Assembly (NCBI GenBank): GCA_009996675.1
Contig: JAACZQ010000049.1
Span: forward strand, 1 to 35,362
DNA: 35,362 bases
From: Chitinophagaceae bacterium
Lineage (GTDB): Bacteria > Bacteroidota > Bacteroidia > Chitinophagales > Chitinophagaceae
Direction of reading: 5' to 3'
Part shown: piece after piece, positions 26,266-34,737 of the stretch
Layout: each line of letters begins with the position of its first letter
How positions within the stretch are numbered: the stretch's first letter is position 1
The notes under the pieces: generated by a model
What the model was told of the DNA's origin: nothing
Databases searched by the model: none
Seen by the model: only the letters and a program-made list of their open reading frames with translations
Translations under genes and position numbers: made by a program

Positions 26266-29013
26266 TTAGATTGTAAAAGCTGTTTCTATAATCTCTGCCT
26301 GCTCTACCGCATGCACTTTGGCATAACCTGTTGCAGTGGCTGCACTGGCATTCCGACTGATCACACCAAAATTAATGCTGCGCAGATTCATCTGCAGGAA
26401 TCCGGCGGCACCCATATTCAGCGGTTCTTCCTGAACCCAGAACCAGGTGGCTTTACCGTATTGCTTATGCAGTGCTTCCAGTTGCTTATAAGGCAGGGGA
26501 TATAATTGCTCCAGGCGAACTATAGCTATATCCTGCCTGTTTTCCTTTTGTTGTCTGTCGGCCAGTTCAAAATACAGTTTACCGGAGCAGCATAACACTT
26601 TCTTCACCTGTGCAGGGTCTTTTACAAACGCATCATCTATTACTTCTTTAAAACCACCGTTGGTAAATTCGCTTACCGCACTGTACGTAACCGGATTGCG
26701 CAGGTTGGCTTTGGGTGAGAAGTTGATCATGGGTTTGCGGAATTCCCAGCTCAACTGCCTTCTCAGGGCATGGAAGAGGTTGGCTGCCGTAGTAACATTG
26801 GTGATAACCATATTCAGTTCAGCACACATTTGCAGGAAACGTTCCAGACGGGCACTGCTGTGTTCGGGGCCCTGGCCCTCATAACCGTGCGGCAATAACA
26901 TCACCACACCATTCTGTCTTTGCCATTTTTGTTCACCGGCTGCAATAAACTGATCAATCATGGTTTGTGCACCATTACAGAAATCACCAAACTGTGCTTC
27001 CCATATTACCAGTGCATTCGGATTGGCCATGGCATATCCGTATTCAAAACCCAGTACACCATATTCACTCAGCAGAGAATTATAAATGCGGAATTTTTCC
27101 TGGTTCTCCTGGAAATGATTCAGGCGGTTATATTCCTGGTTGGTTTGTTCGTCGCGTAATACAGCATGACGGTGACTGAAAGTACCACGCTTCACATCCT
27201 GTCCGCTCATCCGAACAATATTACCCGCTAACAGCGTAGCACCATAAGCCATTAATTCAGCTGTTGCCCAGTCAACCTTCTGCTCATTCTCCAGTAATTT
27301 GACTTTATCCTGCAGTAATTTCTCCACTTTTTTCAGTGGTTTGAAATCTGCCGGCCACTGCATCAGCTTATCAAACAAGAGGCGGAAAGTGGCTTCATCA
27401 ATCGCAGTAACAGGAGAAGCATCAAAATCAGCTTCCGTTGCTTTACGCAGGCTTTTCCAAACCAGCTCGGGCTGTTGGTATTTATAAGGGAGCGGGTTTT
27501 GTTTTACTTCATCCAGGCGTTCCTGCAGATCCGACCAGAATTTCTTTTCCATATCACGCGCCAGTTGCTGTGCATCGGGCTCACCATTGCTGATGAGGTA
27601 CTGGGTATAAATCTCCCGCGGGTTCTGGTGCTTATCAATCAGCGCATACAATTGCGGCTGGGTATATTTGGGATCATCGCCTTCATTGTGACCATGTTTA
27701 CGGTAACAAACCATATCAATGAAGATATCGGAATTGAATTCCTGGCGGTAACGGGTAGCAATCTCCGCGCATTTCACAACGGCTTCCGCGTCATCTCCGT
27801 TCACGTGCAGTACCGGCGCCTGAATCATGGCTGCTACGGACGTACAATAATCCGCACTGCGTGCGTCTTCAAAATCCGTGGTAAAACCAATCTGGTTATT
27901 GATCACAAAATGAATGGTACCTCCGGTATAATAACCGTGCAGGTTACTCATTTGAACCACTTCATATACAATACCCTGCCCCGCCACAGAAGAATCACCA
28001 TGGATGAGTATGGGTAAAATTTTATCGTAATCGCTTTGATACAATACATCTGCCTTGGCGCGGGCAAAACCTACCACCACCGGATCAACAGCTTCCAGGT
28101 GTGAAGGATTGGGCATGAGTTTGAGATGAATGGTTTTATCTTCCAGCGTCTGTACTTCACTGCCATAACCCATATGGTATTTCACATCACCACTGCCCAT
28201 GGTCTGGTCAATGGTAGCTGTACCTTCAAACTCGCTGAATATCTGCTCATAGGTTTTACCCATAATATTGGCCAGCACATTCAAACGACCACGGTGCGCC
28301 ATACCAATAACCACTTCCTGCACATCGCCATTGGCAGCGGTGTTGATGATGGCATCCAGCGCCGCAATAGTGGTTTCCCCGCCTTCCAGTGAAAAGCGTT
28401 TCTGGCCAATGTATTTGGTATGCAGGAATTTTTCAAACATCACACCCTGATTCAGTTTTTCCAGGATGCGTTTTTTCTTCTGTATGGGAAGCGGATTGGT
28501 AAAATGCTTCTCCATTTCGGTCGTCAGCCAGTCGATTTTCTTCTGGTCACTGATATACTTAAACTCAATACCCACATGCGTTGCATAACAACGCTGCAGG
28601 TGCGTGAGGATATCGCGCAGTGTGGCGGGGCCAAGTCCGATCAGGTTACCTGCCTGGTAAACCGTATTCATATCCGCATCTGAAAGGCCAAAAAAGGACA
28701 AATCAAGGTTGGCGCCACGGTCTTTACGTGGACGAATGGGGTTGGTTACCGCCAATAAATGACCCTTGTTGCGGTAACCAAGGATCAAACGATACACTTT
28801 GATCTCCTTCATCCAGTCGATATCACTACCGGCAGCTACAGACGGCTGTCCATTGGTTTTGGCACCGGGAATGCCGGTGCTGACAGCAAAATCAAACCCT
28901 TCAAAAAACTTTTTCAGGTCGGGATCAACCGCTTCGGGGTTCTTCACAAATTCCTGGTACAGACTTTCAATAAAGGCCGGGTGAGAGTTAGTGATATACG
29001 AAAAATCCTTCAT
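26266..29013 (-). CDS. sucA: 2-Oxoglutarate dehydrogenase E1 component
   Basis: Thiamine diphosphate-dependent E1 of the 2-oxoglutarate dehydrogenase complex, decarboxylating 2-oxoglutarate and passing succinyl to E2. The 915 residues match the usual size. Visible are the N-terminal peptide with FIESLYQEFVKNP, a ThDP-binding region with HGDSSVAGQGIVYEV and GTIHFVINNQIGFTT, and VDMVCYRKHGHNEGDDP-like sequence with the HGHNE motif. The transketolase-like C-terminal half has GMAHRGRLNV earlier and FSHRHAVLRDE, and LPHGYEGQGPEHSSARLERF. It is first in the sucA-odhB operon. The upstream gap of 214 bp to rpsT holds a poor -7 candidate only (GATATTTG, 29058-29051). Confidence 0.98.
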   Translation of the reverse strand: MKDFSYITNSHPAFIESLYQEFVKNPEAVDPDLKKFFEGFDFAVSTGIPGAKTNGQPSVAAGSDIDWMKEIKVYRLILGYRNKGHLLAVTNPIRPRKDRGANLDLSFFGLSDADMNTVYQAGNLIGLGPATLRDILTHLQRCYATHVGIEFKYISDQKKIDWLTTEMEKHFTNPLPIQKKKRILEKLNQGVMFEKFLHTKYIGQKRFSLEGGETTIAALDAIINTAANGDVQEVVIGMAHRGRLNVLANIMGKTYEQIFSEFEGTATIDQTMGSGDVKYHMGYGSEVQTLEDKTIHLKLMPNPSHLEAVDPVVVGFARAKADVLYQSDYDKILPILIHGDSSVAGQGIVYEVVQMSNLHGYYTGGTIHFVINNQIGFTTDFEDARSADYCTSVAAMIQAPVLHVNGDDAEAVVKCAEIATRYRQEFNSDIFIDMVCYRKHGHNEGDDPKYTQPQLYALIDKHQNPREIYTQYLISNGEPDAQQLARDMEKKFWSDLQERLDEVKQNPLPYKYQQPELVWKSLRKATEADFDASPVTAIDEATFRLLFDKLMQWPADFKPLKKVEKLLQDKVKLLENEQKVDWATAELMAYGATLLAGNIVRMSGQDVKRGTFSHRHAVLRDEQTNQEYNRLNHFQENQEKFRIYNSLLSEYGVLGFEYGYAMANPNALVIWEAQFGDFCNGAQTMIDQFIAAGEQKWQRQNGVVMLLPHGYEGQGPEHSSARLERFLQMCAELNMVITNVTTAANLFHALRRQLSWEFRKPMINFSPKANLRNPVTYSAVSEFTNGGFKEVIDDAFVKDPAQVKKVLCCSGKLYFELADRQQKENRQDIAIVRLEQLYPLPYKQLEALHKQYGKATWFWVQEEPLNMGAAGFLQMNLRSINFGVISRNASAATATGYAKVHAVEQAEIIETAFTI

Positions 29014-29198
29014 GTGACGATATTAAACGACTTTTTTGAGATCAGGTTGGCAAATATCGGTCATTGCAAGGAGAAAAAATGCCTAAATTTCAATCAAAAT
29101 CAATGCATTTCTGCAAAGCTGCATACACCCATTCAACCGGGTCTGCAAGCTGTTTTTCTTTTTTTGCAATAAAATTTCCCTATTTCAGTTCAAGTCAT

Positions 29199-29206
29199 TA
29201 CCTTTG
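29199..29206 (+). promoter_or_regulatory. -7 promoter element of rpsT
   Basis: TACCTTTG matches TAnnTTTG exactly and lies 21 nt upstream of the rpsT ATG at 29228. No convincing -33 TTTG lies at 19-21 bp; a TTTTTTTG run is about 32 bp upstream. Confidence 0.55.
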
Positions 29207-29227
29207 CCGTCCTGAAAAAAACAGAAA

Positions 29228-29476
29228 ATGGCAAATCATTCAGCTACCAAGAAAGATGTGAGACAAGCTGCTAAGCGTCGCGATCGTAACCGTTACTATG
29301 GCAAAACTACCCGTAATGCCATCCGTGAACTGAAAGCCGGTACCGATAGCAAAGCTTACACCGAGCAACTGCCCGGCGTTGTTTCCATGATTGACAAGTT
29401 GGCCAAGCGTGGTGTAATCCACAAGAACAAGGCTGCCAACCTGAAAAGCAAGTTAGCTAAGAAGGCAAACGCTTAA
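29228..29476 (+). CDS. rpsT: 30S ribosomal protein S20
   Basis: An 82-residue, strongly basic helical protein that binds 16S rRNA early in 30S assembly. The order [20 protein letters not shown], the internal [10 protein letters not shown] and the final [18 protein letters not shown] are the S20 pattern. It is monocistronic: a -7 box lies 21 nt upstream and a strong terminator 30 nt downstream. It is divergent from sucA. Confidence 0.97.
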   Translation: MANHSATKKDVRQAAKRRDRNRYYGKTTRNAIRELKAGTDSKAYTEQLPGVVSMIDKLAKRGVIHKNKAANLKSKLAKKANA

Positions 29477-29506
29477 TTATCAATAGATTATTGAGTAAAA
29501 CATAGT

Positions 29507-29534
29507 ACCAACCCAAACTGGGTTGGTTTTTTTA
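29507..29534 (+). terminator. Strong terminator of rpsT, overlapping the kinase stop codon
   Basis: ACCAACCC (29507-29514), loop AAACT, GGGTTGGT (29520-29527), then a run of T to 29533. The minus-strand stop codon of the histidine kinase (29532-29534) lies within the T run, so the convergent genes share this site. Confidence 0.92.
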
Positions 29535-30914
29535 TGCCCCTGCCCCATCCCTGGGCAGACAAACCGTAAACCGGTTCAATTGCTGTGGCAGCGCTTCATA
29601 CAACAAACGGCCATTGTGCATTTTCAGAATCCTTTGCACAATGGATAAACCCAGACCAAAACCCTTGGTCTGCTGGGCATTCTTACCCCGGAAAAAAGGC
29701 ATCATCACTTTTTCCTGCTCTTCCTTCGACAAGTGTGTACCCTTGTTCTCAAATAGTATCCGTATTTCCCGGGGTAGTATCTGCAATGAAATATCTACTT
29801 TATGGTTGGGCGAATAGGCATACGCATTCCGGATCAGGTTATCGAATACCGATTTCAGCAAAGCTTCATTACCCTGGATCATCAGATCATTATCACTGCC
29901 CGGCGTATCCAGGAAGCTGAGCGACAAACCAATATCGGGGTACAAACTTTTACTGCTGCTGATTTTCTCATAAATCATTTCATCCACCCGCAACATGGGC
30001 CAGTCCTGGTCAAACCCCTCCTGCTCATACAGCGATATCAGCAATAAGGAATTGGTCAGGTCAATCATCCGTTGCTGGTCCTGTCGCAACGAACCCAGTA
30101 TATCACGGTATTCTTCCGCACTAAGCGTACGGCTTAATGCTGCTTCTGTTTGCGCCATCATATTGGCCAATGGTGTTCTCAATTCATGCGAAGCATTATG
30201 AACGAAATTGCGCTGGAATTCAAAAGCCTTATTAAGGCGTTCCCGCATGGCATTGAAATTACGGGCAATCTGGTTCATCTCTGTAAACGAACCCGACTCC
30301 GGTATCTGTTCCCGCAGGTTCACCACAGATGTATCTTCCATCTGCTTACTCATCAGCACCATGGGGCGAATGACCTGCTCCACGAAATAAAAAGAAAACA
30401 ATACCGCTACCACCAGTCCGCAGGCCAGTACCAACCAAAGAATCAACTGCAGTACTTCCATCCGCTTCAATCCCGAACGATCCAGTCCCGATGCAATAAC
30501 ATAATGCCCCGATTCGGTAACATACATACCCATACCCTCCCGCTTACCCTGCTTGAACGGATAAGCATCCTCCCCGGCGGAACGGATATTTGCTAACAGT
30601 TCTGGTTTTATAGAGAAACGGGCCGTATCCGGCAGCTTAAACAGAATATTACCTATTGTATCGAGTATCACTACTTTTTCTTCGAATAAACCCGGCTGGT
30701 GAATATCATTGATGGAACTGGTGGAAAGCTCTTTGTTATTATGCTCCCTGCTTTTATAAATTTTATAAAGTTCCAGGCCCTCATCGCGAACGCGTTTGGC
30801 ATAATCTTCTTTGCGGTATGTCTTGTATAAAATATAAATACTGGCACAGGATACCAGTAATATCAGGGCTACAAAGAGGGAAAATTGTAAAGCAAATCGG
30901 CGCTTAAAGCTCAT
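29532..30914 (-). CDS. Membrane sensor histidine kinase with HAMP domain
   Basis: A 460-residue two-component sensor. There are two membrane spans (about 10-30 and 155-178) around a roughly 125-residue periplasmic sensor segment (31-154), then a HAMP region (about 180-235). The phospho-acceptor H-box is HNASHELRTPLANM (H243), the N-box is LIRNAYAYSPN, and the G-box is GKNAQQTKGFGLGLSIVQRIL, giving a complete kinase. It starts 9 nt after the response-regulator stop and forms a two-gene operon with it. The signal is unknown; the M14 peptidase gene divergent from the pair might be a target. Confidence 0.95.
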   Translation of the reverse strand: MSFKRRFALQFSLFVALILLVSCASIYILYKTYRKEDYAKRVRDEGLELYKIYKSREHNNKELSTSSINDIHQPGLFEEKVVILDTIGNILFKLPDTARFSIKPELLANIRSAGEDAYPFKQGKREGMGMYVTESGHYVIASGLDRSGLKRMEVLQLILWLVLACGLVVAVLFSFYFVEQVIRPMVLMSKQMEDTSVVNLREQIPESGSFTEMNQIARNFNAMRERLNKAFEFQRNFVHNASHELRTPLANMMAQTEAALSRTLSAEEYRDILGSLRQDQQRMIDLTNSLLLISLYEQEGFDQDWPMLRVDEMIYEKISSSKSLYPDIGLSLSFLDTPGSDNDLMIQGNEALLKSVFDNLIRNAYAYSPNHKVDISLQILPREIRILFENKGTHLSKEEQEKVMMPFFRGKNAQQTKGFGLGLSIVQRILKMHNGRLLYEALPQQLNRFTVCLPRDGAGA

Positions 30915-30923
30915 GATAAGGCT

Positions 30924-31604
30924 TTATTTGATATAGTACCCAAAACCGGGTTTGGTATGGATCAGCTTTAGTTCAAAAGGTTTGTCGATTTTATTTCGCA
31001 GGAAGCTGATATATACTTCAATGGTATTGGTGCCCGTATCAAAACTCAGATCCCATACTTTCTCCAGGATTTCCTGCTTGGAAATAACCCGGTCGCGGTT
31101 CCGGGCCAGCAGCGCCAGTAAAGTAAATTCCTTCGCCGTGAGATTGATATTAACACCAGCCCGGTTCACCGATTTATTCCTGAAATCAATGACCATGTCT
31201 TCAATTTCAATTTTTTCGTCAGTCGCATGTTTGTCGGTACGCTTCAGCATGGCTTTCACACGGGCAAACAGTTCTTCAAAATGAAATGGTTTTACGATAT
31301 AATCATCCGCACCCAGGTTAAAAGCTTCCACCTTATCATTCACCTGCCCGATGGCCGTTAGCATAATGATGGCCAGGTTTTTATTGGCCGCCCTGAAAAT
31401 CTTACACAATTCCAATCCGCTTTTATACGGCAGGTTTACATCCAGCAATGCCATGGAATATATTTTGCTGTTGAACAGGGTTTCCGCCTGCCTGCCATCT
31501 ACGGCATGATCTACCTGGTAACCCTGCCTTTGCAATTCCTCTTTAATTACCTGTCCGAGCTTTGCTTCATCCTCTACCAGTAAAATGCTGTGTATGTTTT
31601 CCAT
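30924..31604 (-). CDS. OmpR-family response regulator
   Basis: A 226-residue DNA-binding regulator with a receiver domain (1-120) and a winged-helix output domain (about 128-226). The receiver has acidic pocket E11-D12-E13, phosphorylation site D55 in LLDVNLPYKSG, the LTA switch and K in DDYIVKPFHFEE. The output domain shows INLTAKEFTLLALLARNRDR and GTNTIEVYISFLRNKID. The frame could run to 31742, but ATG 31604 (MENIHSILLVEDE) is chosen because the receiver begins there and the extra 46 residues overlap the divergent peptidase gene. It is first in the operon with the kinase. An inverted repeat overlaps its start codon. Confidence 0.95.
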   Translation of the reverse strand: MENIHSILLVEDEAKLGQVIKEELQRQGYQVDHAVDGRQAETLFNSKIYSMALLDVNLPYKSGLELCKIFRAANKNLAIIMLTAIGQVNDKVEAFNLGADDYIVKPFHFEELFARVKAMLKRTDKHATDEKIEIEDMVIDFRNKSVNRAGVNINLTAKEFTLLALLARNRDRVISKQEILEKVWDLSFDTGTNTIEVYISFLRNKIDKPFELKLIHTKPGFGYYIK

Positions 31605-31636
31605 TACTTTCGGTAAATTTTCAACCTGAAAGTAAT
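31603..31636. promoter_or_regulatory. Inverted repeat between response regulator and M14 peptidase
   Basis: ATTACTTTC (31603-31611) and GAAAGTAAT (31628-31636) are exact inverted copies separated by 16 bp. They fill much of the 53-bp divergent gap. The left arm overlaps the response-regulator ATG. Each arm contains TACTTTC, which is close to the -7 element TAnnTTTG, so the site could be paired promoters or an operator. Confidence 0.5.
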
Positions 31637-31657
31637 AAAAAAAACCTCTGGCCAGTA

Positions 31658-33385
31658 ATGAAAAAACTACTTCTTGTCCTGCAACTCCTGTTTGCAGGCG
31701 TTTTACAAGCCCAGCAATGGGAAACGGTTTTTGAAAATTCAAATGGACAAAAAACTGTTACCTATGAAGCATGTATCCGTTATTATCAGGCACTTGCAAA
31801 AGCATTCCCATCCATTCATGTGAAAACATTTGGCCTCACAGATGCAGGACAACCCCTGCACCTGGTATTGTTCAGCACCGACAAAACAGCCGACCCCAAT
31901 CGCTGGCACCAGCAGCAGAAAGTAGTAATCCTCATCAATAACGGTATCCACCCCGGTGAACCGGATGGCATTGATGCCAGTATGATGCTGCTGCGCGATC
32001 TGGCAACGGGAGTAATCAAAGCGCCGGACAATGTAGCACTGGCCATCATCCCACTTTACAATATTGGCGGCAGCCTGAACCGAACCGGTTTTTCCCGCGT
32101 GAACCAGGATGGGCCTGAATCCTACGGTTTCCGGGGGAATGCACGCAACCTGGACCTGAACCGCGACTTCATTAAAAGCGACAGCCGTAATGCCCGTGCA
32201 TTTGCCAGTATTTTTCATTGGGTAAACCCGGATATCCTGATCGATAACCATGTCAGTGATGGCGCCGATTACCAGCATACCATGACCCTGCTCACCACAC
32301 AACACGATAAACTGGGCGGGCCCATCGGTCAATACCTCCACGATGTATTTGAACCTTCCCTGTACAAAGGCATGCAGGAAAAAAAATGGCCGCTGATCCC
32401 TTATGTCAATTTCGATGGGGGTAATCCGGAAAAAGGCTGGACAGCTTTTTATGACCCCCCACGCTACAGCAGCGGTTATGCCGCCCTGTTTCAAACCATG
32501 GGTTTTATGCCTGAAACGCATATGCTCAAACCTTTTGCCCAGCGCGTGAAAAGCACTTATGCTTTGATGCAAACTTTTATAGAACAAAGCACCCTACAGG
32601 CCAAAGCCATCAAACAGGCACGCAGGGAAAGCATTGCAGCCGTTCAGGCACAAAACAATTTCGCACTGTCATTCAGACCCGATACCACCCGATTCGACAA
32701 TATTACTTTTCTGGGTTATGAGCAGGGTAAAAAAATAAGCGAAGTAACCGGACAGGAGCGCATGTTTTACGATCGCAGTAAACCCTTTACCCGCCAGGTG
32801 CGGTACTTCAATTATTTCAACGGTGAAAATATTGTCAGCAAACCCAAAGCTTATATCATTCCGCAGGGATGGCATGATATTATCGACTTATTACAACTCA
32901 ACGGAGTCGTCATGAACAGGCTTGGCAGGGACAGCAGCATCCGTGTTGAGGTATCACGTATTGAAGACTACAAAACAGCAACCCGTATTTTTGAAAAGCA
33001 TTACCGGCAAACAGGTGTAAAGCTGAGTAAAAAGGAGGAATCGATGTCATTCCGCAAGGGCGACTGGATCATCCGCACCGGTCAGCCTGCCGATCGTTTC
33101 CTGGTAGAAACACTGGACCCCACGGGTGAAGACGGCTATTTTGCCTGGAATTTCTTTGATGCCATTTTACAACAGAAAGAAGGATACAGCAATTATCGCT
33201 GGGAGGATGTGGCAGCTGCCTACCTGAGAGAACATCCGGAACTGAAACAGGCATTGGAAGACAAAAAGAAAACCGATAGCCGTTTTGCCGCATCGGCCAG
33301 TGCTCAGCTGGATTTTGTTTACAAAAATTCTCCTTATTACGAACCCGCGCATTTACGGTATCCCGTTTACCGGGTCATCCAATAA
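31658..33385 (+). CDS. Exported M14-family zinc carboxypeptidase-like protein
   Basis: A 575-residue metallopeptidase of the M14 family with a signal peptide (1-18, ending VLQAQ). The zinc ligands are visible: H98 and E101 in GIHPGEPDG, and H198 in LIDNHVSDG. Arg residues in NARNLDLNRDF (R163, R169) match substrate binding, and the catalytic Glu is E286 in GFMPETHML. The C-terminal 270 residues form an added region of unknown role. It is probably periplasmic and cuts peptides or murein fragments from the C-terminal end; the substrate cannot be fixed. An earlier frame start at 31562 is not used because MKKLLLVLQLL at 31658 begins a proper signal peptide. It is divergent from the two-component operon. 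Confidence 0.92.
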   Translation: MKKLLLVLQLLFAGVLQAQQWETVFENSNGQKTVTYEACIRYYQALAKAFPSIHVKTFGLTDAGQPLHLVLFSTDKTADPNRWHQQQKVVILINNGIHPGEPDGIDASMMLLRDLATGVIKAPDNVALAIIPLYNIGGSLNRTGFSRVNQDGPESYGFRGNARNLDLNRDFIKSDSRNARAFASIFHWVNPDILIDNHVSDGADYQHTMTLLTTQHDKLGGPIGQYLHDVFEPSLYKGMQEKKWPLIPYVNFDGGNPEKGWTAFYDPPRYSSGYAALFQTMGFMPETHMLKPFAQRVKSTYALMQTFIEQSTLQAKAIKQARRESIAAVQAQNNFALSFRPDTTRFDNITFLGYEQGKKISEVTGQERMFYDRSKPFTRQVRYFNYFNGENIVSKPKAYIIPQGWHDIIDLLQLNGVVMNRLGRDSSIRVEVSRIEDYKTATRIFEKHYRQTGVKLSKKEESMSFRKGDWIIRTGQPADRFLVETLDPTGEDGYFAWNFFDAILQQKEGYSNYRWEDVAAAYLREHPELKQALEDKKKTDSRFAASASAQLDFVYKNSPYYEPAHLRYPVYRVIQ

Positions 33386-33389
33386 AATC

Positions 33390-33428
33390 AAAGCCCCCGG
33401 TCCGCAGCATGCCGGGACCGGGGGCTTT
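33390..33428. terminator. Strong bidirectional terminator between peptidase and MFS genes
   Basis: A perfect 14-bp stem: 33390-33403 (AAAGCCCCCGGTCC) with 33415-33428 (GGACCGGGGGCTTT), 11-nt loop. Flanking A and T tracts fit termination of the M14 gene on plus and of the MFS gene on minus. Confidence 0.95.
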
Positions 33429-33445
33429 ATTCATAAACAACTATC

Positions 33446-34651
33446 TCAGGCTTTTGCCGGTTGAAGCGGCATCCTGCCCAATCTACGGGCAATCAGAATA
33501 CAGCCCAGTACAATAAACATACTCAGGTAACCTACCCAGGAATAATGCTGTATGGTATTATCAGGTTGCTTAATCACAATCACACCTGCTACCAATGATG
33601 CGATGCCGGTAAACATCTGCTGAATACAACCATTAAAGCTCATAAAACTGCCTCGCTGTTCCGGCGGCACTACATTACTGATGATGGCCTGTGCCGGTAT
33701 ACCCCTTCCTGTACTCAATACAAACCACACACCTGTTACGATCAGCACATAATAATATTTGATGGCAGGCATATTGGTGATCAGAAAAATGGGGATCAGT
33801 GATAGCAGTGCAAAGAAATTAAAGGTCGCATGCTTTCCATACCGGTCTGCCAGCTTACCAATCAGCGGCGATGCCACAAAAGTTGCCAGGCCTCCTACCA
33901 TATAAATCAGGTTACGCTGATCATCGGTAAAACCAACATTAAATTCCATATAGGGATTGAGAAAGGGAATGATGAGAAAATGTCCCAGCATCAGTGAACC
34001 CGACAAACTCAATGCCACCAGTTGCATACGGTTACTGAATACCTGCTGTAAAACGGCCATCGGTTTTACCCGTACGCCACTATGAATATGTCCGGTCATG
34101 GGACGCAGGTAACGCATGATCAGGGGTATGATGATGATACCCAGTCCCCCGATCAGGAAAAACGGATAATGCCAGCCAAAACGGGATGCGAGATACAGGG
34201 CAAGCGGTACTCCAATAATGGAAGCCAGCGAAAATGCCGAAAAAAGTATGCCCATGGCCTGTCCCCTCCGCTCGTATGCGAAAGTATCAGCTACAATGCT
34301 CAATACCTGTGCACCAATCAGTCCCCCGAATAAACCCGCTACCACACGCGCTGCCAGCAATAAGCCGAAACTGGGGGCAATACCACAACAGATGGTCCCG
34401 ATAATAAAGCCCGTATAACCCAGGAGTAATACCCTTTTCCGGTCGAAGCGGTCTACAAAAAAAGCAGCGGTAAAACCAGACAAGGCAGCGCTGATACTAT
34501 AAGAAGCCACTACCACACTGAATTGCTGTGGTGAGATATGGAAATAAGGCATGAGAAAATTACCCAGCGGCATCATTACCATAAAATCCAGGATATGCGT
34601 AAAATTCACACTGGCCAGCAACAACAAAATAATTCTTTCCTTCCAGTTCAT
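33446..34651 (-). CDS. MFS transporter, probable drug/sugar efflux type
   Basis: A 401-residue inner-membrane protein with about twelve hydrophobic helices in two sets of six. The motif after helix 2 is AFFVDRFDRKRVLLLGYTG (a variant of the MFS loop GxxxDRxGRR), and the matching loop in the second half is GKLADRYGKHATFN. RGIPAQAIISNVVPPEQRGSFMS is a further family feature. Substrate not identifiable: homologs are called multidrug or sugar exporters. The gene lies between terminators, so it is probably transcribed alone. Confidence 0.9.
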   Translation of the reverse strand: MNWKERIILLLLASVNFTHILDFMVMMPLGNFLMPYFHISPQQFSVVVASYSISAALSGFTAAFFVDRFDRKRVLLLGYTGFIIGTICCGIAPSFGLLLAARVVAGLFGGLIGAQVLSIVADTFAYERRGQAMGILFSAFSLASIIGVPLALYLASRFGWHYPFFLIGGLGIIIIPLIMRYLRPMTGHIHSGVRVKPMAVLQQVFSNRMQLVALSLSGSLMLGHFLIIPFLNPYMEFNVGFTDDQRNLIYMVGGLATFVASPLIGKLADRYGKHATFNFFALLSLIPIFLITNMPAIKYYYVLIVTGVWFVLSTGRGIPAQAIISNVVPPEQRGSFMSFNGCIQQMFTGIASLVAGVIVIKQPDNTIQHYSWVGYLSMFIVLGCILIARRLGRMPLQPAKA

Positions 34652-34696
34652 CTTAATCGTTTAATAAGGTGGGGAATTGATTAATTACCGATATAA

Positions 34697-34725
34697 AAAA
34701 AGGTAACCCAACTGGTCACCTTTTT
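34697..34725. terminator. Bidirectional terminator after the head-GIN gene
   Basis: AAAAAGGTAACC (34697-34708) pairs with GGTCACCTTTTT (34714-34725) with one A-C mismatch and a CAACT loop. On the minus strand, reading from the head-GIN gene, it ends in TTTTTT, which suits termination of that gene before the MFS gene. Confidence 0.8.
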
Positions 34726-34737
34726 CTTTTAAACGGT

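Noticed and set aside
31739..32587. A 282-residue open frame antisense to the M14 peptidase
   Set aside because: The M14 gene on the other strand has intact zinc-site motifs and signal peptide; the antisense translation has no recognisable domain and is rich in unlikely Cys/His/Ile patterns.
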